The translations under genes were made by a program, and so were the position numbers. This document shows positions 48,184-61,539 of a stretch of DNA of 64,000 nt, in pieces (the stretch's first letter is position 1; each line of letters begins with the position of its first letter). The stretch is from NCBI GenBank assembly GCA_025201345.1, contig JAIXMG010000008.1, positions 682,001 through 746,000 of the forward strand, read 5' to 3'. A model generated the notes under the pieces. It saw nothing but the letters and a program-made list of their open reading frames with translations. It was not told the DNA's origin and did no database searches. Origin of the DNA: Thamnidium elegans. Its lineage: Eukaryota > Mucoromycota > Mucoromycetes > Mucorales > Mucoraceae.

Positions 48184-49948
48184 ATGGATCTTTATTTTCA
48201 TACTTCTCCAAAGAAAAGAATGTTGAATTCATTTAAAAAGAAAAGAATTAGTAGTTCCATCGTACCAGAACAACAACAACAACAAAAGAAAATAGTTTTA
48301 AAATCAGTATTAATAACTGATTACTTACAGAAAAAGATAGCATCTATTCACGCCAAAAGAATTTGGAATCAAATGCTTCCTTATTCTATTCGACAAAAGA
48401 CTATCAGTAGTACTAAAACTTCATCTACCGTCTTATTTGATTCAAATGAACATTTAAAAACTGTGTCTGCACCACCTACGCCGCCACCTAAAAAATCACA
48501 TACAATGCCTAATTTGGTCATTATTACTGATAAAGATCAATTAACACAACGTGCGTTACCTACATTACCTTCTATATCTTCTGAAACTTCGTTATCAATA
48601 GGAGAAAAGAAAAATACTCTCACTAGAGCTACAACGTGGGTTGGTAACTCAATTCAACGTTGGCTATCTACTGCAGATGCAGAAGAAAGGAGAAAAATGG
48701 CTATATTAATGGATCATTCAGAATTGGATGAAGAAGAAGAGCAAAGTATTTTGTATTCCAGTACTTTAATGACTAGTACATTGTCACAGCGTATGACATT
48801 ACATTGTAGAAGTAAGTGCACATAAAAAAACATGCAGTAAATTACATATATTAATATATATTTTTCCCCGCTAGTTTTACAAATAACAAATCTTACTTCG
48901 TCTAAAAGTAAAATATTAGCTAATCAAGTAGTTATTACATTTTTAACTCAATGTTTTTCATTTGTTTAGATTATCAATATACTATGAATATGCGTACCAC
49001 AAATAATATAACTCAAACACATACTGGGGTTATGAAGAAAGTAGCCAAAGGAATTAGTGCAGCACATCCCCGCGTAGCACTTTCATTGTAAGTCTAAAAA
49101 AAAAAAAAAATACAATAAGACATGTGTACACCTTACTGATACAGCATAAAAAAATAAAATAGCGACGTACAAGGACGCTTTCAACTAGAATGTAACTTAA
49201 ATATCAAACCATGCTCATCAACCAACTTTGTTAATCGCATAAAATCATTAACATCAAGAACAAACCTATCTAGTGAAGAGCATGTTGATGATGATGACGA
49301 AAATGAAATATGTATGCAAGGGCATTTGGTATTAGATTCTGGAGATGAACCTCTGTCAAGTTTTGCCAATAAAGGAATAGGACGGTATTCAATTCAAACA
49401 TCGAATCAATTGGCGTTAGAATTGACAGCGGCATTTTGGTTAGAAGAAAATAATGATTATATAGAAGAGGATGATGTACATACACCTATCGATCAAGAAG
49501 TATTAAAGTATTGTCAAGCAGGAGATTATCTAACAATCTATGTTAAAGGAGAATCGTTTCCTGTAAGTAGCAAAACAAAACAAAGGGATAGGGATAGGGA
49601 TAGTAATTAATACCTTAATAATAGATGTGGGTTCGATACTGGGTAGCATATAGAAATAATCAACTTGTATTAAGATTAAATGAAAGAGGAAAAGGAGAAC
49701 CAGTAGATACTATTGGGCTTAAATGGTTAAACAAGGTTAACATTAGCCCAAGTGATGATATTCAAGAAGAAGTTTATTTAGGAAAGAAATATGGTATGAT
49801 ATTAAGCTTTGGTAAACAAGACATGTACATGTTTGCAGATAACTGTAAAAGTCTAAGATACTGGAAGTGTTTACTTGAACAACAAAAGAGTGTTACTGCA
49901 CGACAAGACAATAAGATTTCAAAGAAGTATCTTTGGGTGGCGCAGTGA
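48184..49948 (+). CDS. Uncharacterised protein with C-terminal PH-like domain
   Basis: Four exons: 48184-48811, 48970-49087, 49163-49562 and 49625-49948. They join in frame to 489 residues. The N-terminal 210 residues are basic and Ser/Thr/Pro-rich (SAPPTPPPKKS). A middle domain follows from NYQYTMNMRTT through RVALSLFDVQGRFQLECNLN, with an acidic insert (DDDDENE). The end looks like a pleckstrin-homology fold: MWVRYWVAYRNNQLVLRLNE at its start and a closing helix with Trp, SLRYWKCLLEQQ. The arrangement faintly resembles anillin-type AHD-PH proteins of the division site. I cannot assign a function. For exon 2 I used the acceptor at 48968-48969 because the earlier AG near 48875 leads into stops. 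Confidence 0.7.
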
Positions 49949-50133
49949 GATCTGTATTTACTATTGGACAATAAAATTTTTTCCCTTTTTCTATGTTAGA
50001 TTACCCTTTTTGGGGTTTTACAAAGCTAAAAAAGAAAAAAGAGAGCTTGAATTTTTTTTCTTCTTCACCTTTTCTATTTTTTACCCCCTTTTTTTTTTAA
50101 AAAAAAAAAAATAAATTCATTTTATAGAAAAAT

Positions 50134-52194
<2,061 letters not shown>

Positions 52195-52486
52195 TCTTTT
52201 TTTTTCTTTAAAAAAAAAAAGAAAAAAACCACCTTTTTTATTATAGATTTTTTTCATAAATACTTTCCCTTTTCTTCCATTTTTCCTTTTTTTCTCACTC
52301 TCTCTTTTTTAGTTGTTATTTTTGTAAAATCCCCTTTTTTCATTTTCTTTTTTTTTGTTCATTATTTCCCTTTACCTCCAAAAAAAAAAATTCACTCGTA
52401 GTGTAGATGTAAATATTATTTAAAAAAAAGAGAATATCATAAATAAATAAATAAAAAAGTAATTCCTTTAATCCAATATATAAAAT

Positions 52487-52524
<38 letters not shown>

Positions 52525-52692
52525 AGTCTGTAATGTATATTTTTGCAAAAGAGATTTGCATAAAAAGTCGGGATATTCATCAGAATTAATTTATTGAAAA
52601 AAGTACAGAAATAATAATACATGGTATTTGGTTTGAAGAAGAAGATATTTACAAAAAAAGGAAAAGAATGGGTAACGTGGAACAAATTTGCA
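52195..52692. other. Convergent 3' intergenic region with 35-nt A run
   Basis: About 500 bp between DED1 and the first transporter, composed of T-rich then A-rich sequence, with an uninterrupted A run at 52488-52522. No gene. It presumably holds both polyadenylation signals. Confidence 0.6.
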
Positions 52693-54000
52693 TTATTCGT
52701 GGTTATTACTGACTGCAATTAATGCCTTGACAGCTTCAATGGTACCAAAAATTAATCCGACAACACCCATAAGTACCACCAGGAAACACCAAGCAAGTTC
52801 AAGATAAGACTTATTACGAACACCAGTAAGTTTCAAGTAGAGAACGACGGGGAATACGAAAATTAAGGTACAGTTAGCAAAAGCACCAAGGAGAGACATT
52901 AATTGACCGAAATAGGGAACAACACAAGCAATAACGCCTACCACCACCATGATAGAAATACGAACCAACGCACGAATAATAAATTCTTTAGTTCTACCGA
53001 ATCTTTCGACAGTAATGTTACACATTTCTTCAATATCGAGAGATAAAGAGGTAGTCAAGATAGGAGCGGCTAAAACAACATGAAGGGTAATAACAACAAT
53101 ACAAATAATTCGAGCAGCACCATCGGGTATAGAGTTATAGACAGGATTTAAAACACTACTGCCATAGACCAAGTAACCAGCAACAGCAACAACGAGATAC
53201 ATAGCAGCACAAGTACTAAGACCGGCAGCAAGTACCATATTCCAATCCTTGGGCTTCTTCATTGATGCTTCGACATGAGAATAAATAATGTTACCACCGA
53301 AACTGAAAGAAATAGTACTTAATGCGATGGGAAACATGTTCCAGATGACGGTATCATGGTGAACATTGATTTGATTGGGTCTGTCAATACCAGCCATAAT
53401 AACAACGACTATAATAACAACAACAGTTGCAAGTGCACCAAATGCACTCATCCAAGCAACTTCCTTCATAGTCTTGACTAAAATGAAAGGAATAGAAACG
53501 ACGACACAGAAAATAATGATCCATGCGGTATCACCGATTTCAGCAACAGTACCCTTACAGAGTTGGTTTAAGTTGGTACCGGCAAGAATCATATACAAAA
53601 TTGGAGCACCTAATAAAATAAAGACGTTGAAGATAAAGGTGATCCAGCCACCTACTTGACCAAAAGCACTGGTTGCGATTTCTTTGTATGTACTTAAACG
53701 AGCTTTACCATTAGCATAAAGACAACGAATAAGAATAATACCGGTATAGATGGACATTGCCCAAGATAAGAAAAGAATAAAAAGACCAATCCAGCCACCT
53801 TGCTGTAATGCGGCAGGAAGACCAAGTGCACCTGTACCGGCCACCACACATACAATATTGAAATATGCTAACTTTGAAGAACCAGCGTGCTCACGGTTAA
53901 TGTCAATGATACCTTCATTGGCATACTCGAATTCGTGTTCGCTATTAACATCTTTTTCAGATGCTTGATAAACTTTCTTTTCGCTTTTTATGCTTGTCAT
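52693..54000 (-). CDS. AAAP-family amino-acid transporter, paralogue 1
   Basis: Single minus-strand exon, 435 residues. A 50-residue hydrophilic acidic N-terminus (EFEYANEGIIDINREHAGSS) is followed by about ten or eleven hydrophobic segments. The first has the AAAP hallmark LAYFNIVCVVAGTGALGLP. Later landmarks are FGGNIIYSHVEASMKKPKDW, LVYGSSVLNPVYNSIPDG and LSLDIEEMCNITVERFGR. This is the PF01490-type transmembrane amino-acid transporter (AVT/Mtr-like). The substrate and plasma-membrane versus vacuolar site cannot be told from sequence. It heads the downstream end of a three-gene tandem array. Similarity to paralogue 2 is extensive over the whole length. Confidence 0.92.
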   Translation of the reverse strand: MTSIKSEKKVYQASEKDVNSEHEFEYANEGIIDINREHAGSSKLAYFNIVCVVAGTGALGLPAALQQGGWIGLFILFLSWAMSIYTGIILIRCLYANGKARLSTYKEIATSAFGQVGGWITFIFNVFILLGAPILYMILAGTNLNQLCKGTVAEIGDTAWIIIFCVVVSIPFILVKTMKEVAWMSAFGALATVVVIIVVVIMAGIDRPNQINVHHDTVIWNMFPIALSTISFSFGGNIIYSHVEASMKKPKDWNMVLAAGLSTCAAMYLVVAVAGYLVYGSSVLNPVYNSIPDGAARIICIVVITLHVVLAAPILTTSLSLDIEEMCNITVERFGRTKEFIIRALVRISIMVVVGVIACVVPYFGQLMSLLGAFANCTLIFVFPVVLYLKLTGVRNKSYLELAWCFLVVLMGVVGLIFGTIEAVKALIAVSNNHE

Positions 54001-54532
54001 ATATATATGATTTAAAGTAATAGATAAATAAAATAAGTGTAAGAAAAAAAAAGAAAAACTTGACGGATTAAAATAAAAATAATTAGGAAATAAATTGTAG
54101 CTACTTTATATACTAATTGTTTGAATTTTGACACTATTAAAGTTGTCCAATGGTATTTATTTTTCCAAATATAGTCTAGTTACATTTTAGAAACTCGTCC
54201 TGTTATGTTACCAAGTATTCGTTTTTATTGGATAATATCTCATGTATTAACTGTGTCATGTCCTGTTAAATTCGTCTTATGTCTATTTTTTCTGTTCCGT
54301 TCCAATTATTTTTTTTTACGTAAACTTTTACGGTAAAAAAAAAAGAGAGAGAGAAGGAATCGATCTTTTGATTATAGTTCACTCTTTCACTAGATTACTT
54401 GGCTAATGGGAAAAAGTAAACATTGTGGGGCACAAGATTTTCCCACAATAGCTCAAGACTGAAGAGTTTTCTCACGGTACAATTTCCAAGGAAACCCTAT
54501 TTGGGGCTACTTCTGTACCTTTTTGGATTAAA

Positions 54533-54539
54533 TGACTCA
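54533..54539. promoter_or_regulatory. Gcn4-type TGACTCA site upstream of transporter 1
   Basis: Perfect TGACTCA 533 bp upstream of the ATG, in the context TTTTTGGATTAAATGACTCA. A similar context with TTTTTGGATT and AATGACTCA occurs upstream of paralogue 2, suggesting an inherited promoter element. Function is inference. Confidence 0.35.
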
Positions 54540-55556
54540 GTAGTAGAATCCCGTGTGATTTGTTGCTGGGTTGTAATGAGTATACCATTGAAAGGTTTTT
54601 TCATTAAAAAGATCCGCCCAGAAATAAAAGAACATCTTATAAAATAAAACCAGTAAAGATGTGTATTGCGTGTTAGAAGGTATCATATAATGGTGTTTGT
54701 TTAGATCAAAACTTAGTAAGGTATACTAGGCAGTTTTTGGGTTTATCTTTTTCCTTTTAGTCTAATATAATCCATGTGTCCGATTTTTTTATTTTTTTTT
54801 TGTATGTGCGCTACGACCCTGTACGTTTTCTGATGTAAACAAACATCTAATATGTGTATAAGAATATAAATAGTATTCGCACCGATACATCCGTGACGTT
54901 TTAGTATTAGGCGTGCATATGCACACATATTAAACATGATAAAATTACTATTTACTTCTTATTACATAATAGTACAGCCTCAAGACTCTTTTGTCTTACG
55001 CAGTGTACACTTTGACTTTTAATACTGAATTCTACTGAGAACAATAAAAAAAACATTATTTAAAATTTAACCTACAGAATAAAAAAAAAAAACTTCCTAC
55101 TCTTAAAGATCAAAAATATCTCTTTAAAAAAAAAAAGTCTATCACCTTACATTTTTTATCACTAAAAATCTGAATTAATCGGGACGTTATACTAAACGTT
55201 TTTACGTATATACAGAAATATATGTCAAACCCGGTATGATAGAAACGAAATAGACCCTTCAATAACAACCTCATCATTTTGGTCACGAGTTGTTTTTTTT
55301 TAGTTCTAGTTTTTAATCTTAAATAAGAATAATTTAATAAAAATAATATATCGGGCGAGTTCTTTAGTAATTACCCCAGGTTATCGTGGGATATCTTACT
55401 ATGCTAATAATAAAAAAAACGTTATTTGAGAGCGTTGGTCCGAAAAATGACATTCTATTATTTTTTTGTGATTAAGCTAATTTCGGGGTTGTCCAATACA
55501 TTTCTGTTTATTACTAAATGCATAGGTACTGTGCTTCTCTTTTTTTTTTTTGGCAC

Positions 55557-55582
55557 CTCTCTCTCTCTCTCTCTCTCTCTCT
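55557..55582. repeat. (CT)13 microsatellite
   Basis: Thirteen CT units between a TGGCAC and AATGAGG, in the spacer between transporter genes. Confidence 0.9.
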
Positions 55583-56931
55583 AATGAGGCATTCTTTTTA
55601 TTATGTTGTGACTAAAAATAATAACTCCACGTGTAGTTTCATGAAGAAAAGAATGACTTGGTGCACAGATTCCTTTTAATTAAGGTGCATAAAACAACAT
55701 GCTATTTTATTTTAAAATGGATTACGTGTGCGGATATAATGGATTTAAGATATACCTGTATGTATAGTATCACTGTAAATTATCATAGAAACTGCATATA
55801 TCCCTAGGATACTGTTGCAATTGATAATAGGAGCTACAGATATTTATAACAGTAACATAAGGAGCACTTACCGATCGTATTTTCCAATTATTAGGAACCA
55901 AACACCTTATAAAGAAAATGATATACTTGTAAAATCATAAAAAAGTAGCGTGTGTCTACTCATCCAAGGACGTAATATTGACAATTGGTAACACGTAAAC
56001 GTTTACCTGAGACATAAAAAAAAAAAAAACTATTTTTAGCTTGATATGACTTTTTGTTAGTTTTCCTCCCCGTACGTTCTTTTACTTTGAACAATATTGG
56101 ATCGAGTCCTGTTTCCCAATCCTCGTGTAGATTTTAATAAATAACATACAGCAACCGAATATGGCTATTTTTTTCAATAATGGTAGTATTATAGATTTTA
56201 GATTAGTCATTTGACCAAAAAAAAAACTGGCACAAAATATTTTCTCGTAATACAAAATACTTGTCTAAAATCGAATCCGTTGGGAAACACTAGCTCACAT
56301 TTGACAAAGTCAACGTAAACAGAAAACGTGGTACCAAACACCTAATTGTAAATAAATTTGATCGGATATATACATGGTATTATGATAGCATGATTAAATT
56401 GATAAGTTTCATAACTTTGTAATTTGACAAAAATAAATAGTTAAATTATATATTGACCTGTTCAGTATACAAAAGAAGGTTATCTCGTATAATAAAAGCT
56501 TGATAATTGTTACGTATCGACAGTAGATCGGTAGGCAAATATTAAAATCTGGGGAGAGATTATATACTAGCTATATTCGAGGCTCGTGTTTCACTAAATA
56601 ATCGATTGTTGTACTCTCGTTTTATGGGATTCGACTTATTTCTTTGGGAAGCGTATATATGATGGTTCTCGGGCAGTTTCTTTTTTTTTTTTTTTTGGCC
56701 TCAAAGTAACATACGACCTGGATAAACATGTACTGATAAAGCAGAAATTTATATACATAATATCTGACAAGAGGGGGTTTGCTTCATTAAGCTTTTTTTA
56801 CAGTGAAAAATATTTATTTTTTTATTATAGTAGTATTATTTTTTTATTTTGTTTACTAAAAGTACAAGAAAGTTGATATTTACAAAAATAAGAAAAGTGT
56901 GGGGAGGTAATTATAGATAAGAGTATGTTTA

Positions 56932-58236
56932 TCACTGGTTATATGCTGTAATCAATTCTTTGATAGCTTCGATTGTACCGAAAACTAAACCAACAATACC
57001 AAGGAGAACTACAAGCAAGCACCAGGCAAGTTCATAATAAGGCTTGTTACGTACGCCAGTAAGCTTCAAGTAAAATACAACAGGGAAGATGAAGATCAAG
57101 GCACAGTTAGCGAAAGCACCAATAAGAGACATCAATGCGCCAAAGTGAGGAACAGTACATGCAACGACACCAATAGCACACATGGTAGCAACTCTAATAG
57201 CAGCACGAATAAAGAATTCCTTGACTTTACCGTAACGTTCAACAGTAATATTGAACATTTCTTCGATATCAAGAGAGAAAGAGGTGGTCAAGATAGGAGC
57301 AGCCATTAAAACGTGAAGAGTGATAACGACAATAGCAACAATTCTAGCAGTACCTTCAGGGATAGAGTTATAGATGGGACTTTCGACTTTAGTACCATAG
57401 ATCAAATAACCAGAGATAGCAGTAGCAAAGTACATGGCAGCACAAGTACTAAGACCAGCAGCGACAACCATGGACCAATCGCGAGGCTTCTTCATGGAGG
57501 CTTCAACATGAGGATACACAACATTACCACCGAAACTGAAAGAGATAGTACTTAAGGCAATAGGGAACATATCCCAGACAACAGCATCATGATGAACATT
57601 CATATGATTGGGCTTATCGATAGCGGCCACAATCAAGACAATCAAGACAACAATAACAGTAGCAAGAGCACCAAAGGCACTCATCCAAGCGACTTCCTTC
57701 ATAGTCTTGACTAAGATGAAAGGGATAGCAACGACAGCACAAGAAATAATGATCCATGCGGTATCACCGATTTCAGCAACAGTACCCTTACAGAGTTGGT
57801 TTAAGTTGGTACCAGAAAGTACCATGTAAAGAATAGGAGCACCCAAAAGAATCCAAGCGTTAAAGAAGAAAGTAACCCAGCCACCGATCCAGCCGAAAGC
57901 AGAAGTAGCAACTTCTTTATAAGTAGTTAAACGAGTCTTACCATTAGCGTAAAGACAACGAATCAAAATGATACCAGTGTAAATGGACATGGACCAAGAC
58001 AAGAAAAGAATGAGAAGACCAATCCAACCACCTTGCTTTAAAGCAACAGGAAGTCCAAGTGTACCAGTACCAGCAACGACGCATACAATATTGAAATAGG
58101 CTAATTTTGAAGAGCCAGCATGTTCACGATTGATATCGATAATACCTTCGTTAGCATACTCAAACTCATGTTCACTTGATAAGTCATTGATAGACTCGCG
58201 CAAGTCAACCTTCTTTTCGTTAATAGAAGATGTCAT
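56932..58236 (-). CDS. AAAP-family amino-acid transporter, paralogue 2
   Basis: Single minus-strand exon, 434 residues, co-linear with paralogue 1 and highly similar to it. Shared blocks include EHEFEYANEGIIDINREHAG, NLNQLCKGTVAEIGDTAWII, VKTMKEVAWMSAFGALATV and NITVERYGKVKEF. Differences concentrate in membrane segments (GTGTLGLPVALKQGG versus GTGALGLPAALQQGG) and the last residues, so the substrate spectrum may differ. Hydrophobic-segment count and topology are as in the AAAP family. An (AG)n tract lies about 30 bp upstream of the ATG (58263-58286). Tandem duplication is the obvious origin. Confidence 0.92.
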   Translation of the reverse strand: MTSSINEKKVDLRESINDLSSEHEFEYANEGIIDINREHAGSSKLAYFNIVCVVAGTGTLGLPVALKQGGWIGLLILFLSWSMSIYTGIILIRCLYANGKTRLTTYKEVATSAFGWIGGWVTFFFNAWILLGAPILYMVLSGTNLNQLCKGTVAEIGDTAWIIISCAVVAIPFILVKTMKEVAWMSAFGALATVIVVLIVLIVAAIDKPNHMNVHHDAVVWDMFPIALSTISFSFGGNVVYPHVEASMKKPRDWSMVVAAGLSTCAAMYFATAISGYLIYGTKVESPIYNSIPEGTARIVAIVVITLHVLMAAPILTTSFSLDIEEMFNITVERYGKVKEFFIRAAIRVATMCAIGVVACTVPHFGALMSLIGAFANCALIFIFPVVFYLKLTGVRNKPYYELAWCLLVVLLGIVGLVFGTIEAIKELITAYNQ

Positions 58237-58262
58237 GAAAAAGGTATATATGTAAAAATAAA

Positions 58263-58286
58263 AGAGAGAGAGAGAGAGAGAGAGAG
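58263..58286. repeat. (AG)12 microsatellite at transporter 2 promoter
   Basis: About twelve AG units ending in GGGAGGG, only about 30 bp upstream of the ATG. On the gene's sense strand it is a CT-rich leader. Confidence 0.85.
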
Positions 58287-58870
58287 GGAGGGAAAAGATA
58301 TAGGTTGAGTTATAGATTAATAGTTTGATCGGTATATATACTAATTTTTTTTTTAAAATTTCTTTACCCTATCGAAAGATAGACCCAATGAAAATCTTTA
58401 TTGCTAAATATAGGTGGTAATACTTTTGGAAAGTCATATGCTCGTTACTGAAGCTTATCTTGTTTTATCCAAAGTTAAATATTATTGGACCATTTCATCC
58501 AGATAGTTTGTGAAACAACCATTTTTTCTTTGTCTGATTTCTTTTTTGTACACTGGAACGCATAACTTCTATCTGTAAAAATTGACTATTAAAGTAAGAA
58601 AAATACAAAGACCGGGCATGCGCTTCTTTTTCAGACTGGAAATAAGATTAAATAGCGTCCTTTTTTGCTTTGTTTTTTAAATATTATAAGAATATCACAC
58701 AAAATCGAGATAAATATTTAATCATTGAAAACGAGATTGAGTTTTCTCACGAATACTATTTTATGTTCTTACGGTTAAGAATATGCTCCTCCCCCTCCAA
58801 GTTCCTTTTTGGATTGATATTGAATGTTACCCAAATCTAAGTGGATCATGCCGAATCATTTTCTTTTTAA

Positions 58871-58877
58871 TGACTCA
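58871..58877. promoter_or_regulatory. Gcn4-type TGACTCA site upstream of transporter 2
   Basis: Perfect TGACTCA about 635 bp upstream of the ATG in the context TTTTTAATGACTCAAATG, resembling the site before paralogue 1. Nearby GAGTTTTCTCACG is also shared by both upstream regions (near 54460 and 58739). Confidence 0.35.
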
Positions 58878-61539
58878 AATGAATAGGCTTTCTTTGATTA
58901 GTTGGTTTCTACTGAGTTGTAAATTATGAATTATTTTGTTACCGTTTCACTAAAGATACGAGTTTATTGTAGAAACTTCATTTAGGAGATTTTTTTACAC
59001 TTCAAAAGAATAAACATAAACCCCAGCGCTATTTTTTCTCTCGTATAAAATGTGTTCTTTTTTTTGTTTTTTTGTTTTGTTTTGTTCTTTTGGTAATATT
59101 ATCCTTTTGTATAACGTATATAAAGTAACCAAATATAAAATGCCCCTTGTTATTTAGGGGGGTTAACATCATTCTATATTACAACCTTCTGAAAATGTAT
59201 TGTTGTGCAAATTGCTTTGTACTCGATTTGATCGTTTCACTAATTACCTTTTTTGTAACAGCCTGAAAAAAATTTATGCGTGAGAATAATAGATAATAAT
59301 ACATTCAGGTGACCTGATAAATTTTTTTGAGACACAATAAACACGTAATGAAATTACGAATAAAAAGCTTCACTTCCAATTGCTAAACTGCAACAGAGCA
59401 TGCAGAGAAAAGGGGTTACGGGTTACATTTTCCGGGTTAAAATAATTTTTATGTCCGCGTAAGAATATACAATGCAAGTTTTTTTATATATACTGCATGG
59501 CCAGTTTTAATTTGTTAACGAATTCGCACGAAAAAAAAATATCTGCTTTTTAAATTAAACGATACCCTTTTGTTCATAGTACATATGGCACGCATAGTAA
59601 AGAGATTTGCGTAATCTAATGAGTGATTGATAACAGGCTCCTTTTTCTCTTTATTGATGAAACAGTCGCGGGAAAATAACTAGTTCCCTATACGTTTCTT
59701 AGAAAAATATATAACGTTACATTCTCATGTGATTAGATTATTGATAGCGTTACTGTTTTGTGTTTCTCCGAAATGAGTTAAATTTACACTTTCGAGAATA
59801 TATCTCTATTTTCGTTAGAGACCAAGAAAAATAGCGTGGTGTATAATATTGTGTCGATTTTTGGTAATTATAATTATGTTAATATACTATTAGTACAATC
59901 AGTCGATTTTTATTCTACTAATTATTTATTTACTTATTTTTTTTAAAAAAAAAAAAAAGCCTCAAGTTTATAACACTCCAAAAGGACACGTATCCTAGCA
60001 ACTATCTTGATGATTTTGTCCGATAAATATTTTCGAGAAAGTTGAAAAGTTGATAACACGCACAAGTCTATTTAACCCTTTGGGCGACTATAGATAACGA
60101 TATCGATATTGAACAATGAAAAGGGATTACTTATCAACAAAGATAAATGTCTTTTTTTTAAAAAAAAAACAAAAAGGTGGGAAATCTAGTACTTAACTGG
60201 TCTAGTTGATTTTAAACAATAGTTAAAATATATGCCCACGGTATTTAACGTTAAGAGATACTTTATAAGAAAGTAAAGGGTAAAGAAAAACAAATAAATA
60301 ATACTCGAGTAAAAGCGTCATTTATCCTAAAACAAATAATAAAATATACTAGCGTTGCATGACAGATTAGCGGCTTTAGCTAGTACTGTATTTCATCTTC
60401 ATGAACGGGAAAAATGTAATAATAACAGAATATGATTCTGTCTAACCTGATAATCTTCTTGGATGTATATCAGCTTAATTAACACACTTGTACTGTAATA
60501 TATAACATGTGTTACAATTAACGTCATGTTAATAGTTATTTTTACCAAAGTGAAGACCCCAACAAAAGTTTAAAAAGCTAATAATGACGATCCCTATAAT
60601 ATGTTTAGGGGTTTAAATATCATACAAGTATATGAAATCCCGAGTTTCTAGAAACATGATACCCATTTGAAACAATACTTTCTTTTTTTAAAAAAAAAGA
60701 ATTGCCAAAATAACAGCTTAATATCTTGCAATCTCATTTTGCGTATAACATATAAAATAATATAAAGCTACTAGTTTTTTCTAGTGATTAGCCATTATAT
60801 AAATATATATAAAGACATGTAGAATATGCTACAACATACAATATACAAAAAAAAAAAGTATAGAGGGGAATAATGTTTTTAAGTACGATTTTGCTTTTAA
60901 AAACAGAAATGTTATTGTCGTTTAATATATATATATATATAGGAACACTACATGCACAGATAATACTCAAAGGAAGTATGGAAGATGGCCTTTTCGTTAT
61001 ATAAATCATTTATATGTGCTTTTCTGTAGCTAAACAACTTTGAATCCAGTAAACTAATTACCACTAGAAAAGTGACGGCCTTTTTTTTTTCATCGAAAAA
61101 TCTATAACGAATATAATAGGTCGAATAACTGAAGCACGCAATTTAGCAAGCTCATCTACCGACTAAAATCAGATCTTGTGTTACAAAGACATCAAAACAA
61201 TTAAATGGAACCTGTAGCTCCTGTATTAAGATATTTTTTTTTTTTCAAATCAGTTCGAAGAAGCTCTAGTTTTCTATAATACTACTTAATTACACATATA
61301 AGACTCATACATAATCAATTAAGTGCGTCTACTTTATAAGTTCTTATTAAAAGAAATTACTTCCTACTGTACAGAGTAAAAGAGGTGTTTAAAAGTTGTA
61401 CATGATGAAAAAAAATTACCGAGTTTACAGGAAAAAAAAGGAATTTTATTACATACAATATTAGGGGTAACTAAGATAGGGTGATATTTACAAAAAGAGA
61501 ACGAATTGAATATAAAAAAAAAGTGGGTAGACATATCGC

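Larger units (their letters stand above)
54001..56931. other. Intergenic region between transporter paralogues 1 and 2
   Basis: 2.9 kb without a supported gene. It contains the paralogue 1 promoter with a TGACTCA site, a (CT)13 tract (55557-55582) and a 16-nt sequence GAGCACTTACCGATCG (55862-55877) that also occurs at 12705. Short open frames (e.g. 54423-54647) have no recognisable content. Confidence 0.5.
58237..61539. other. Intergenic region between transporter paralogues 2 and 3
   Basis: 3.3 kb, AT-rich, without a supported gene or recognisable transposon. It contains the paralogue 2 promoter with an AG microsatellite (58263-58286) and a TGACTCA site (58871-58877). The spacing of about 3 kb mirrors the other intergenic interval of the array. 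Confidence 0.5.

Noticed and set aside
54423..54647. 74-codon plus-strand open frame upstream of transporter 1
   Set aside because: Lies in the transporter upstream region that shares short motifs with the paralogue 2 upstream region, and no coding similarity is visible there.
56261..56310. AAATCGAATCC resembling a tRNA T-arm
   Set aside because: No matching acceptor stem, D-arm or anticodon arm could be drawn around it.
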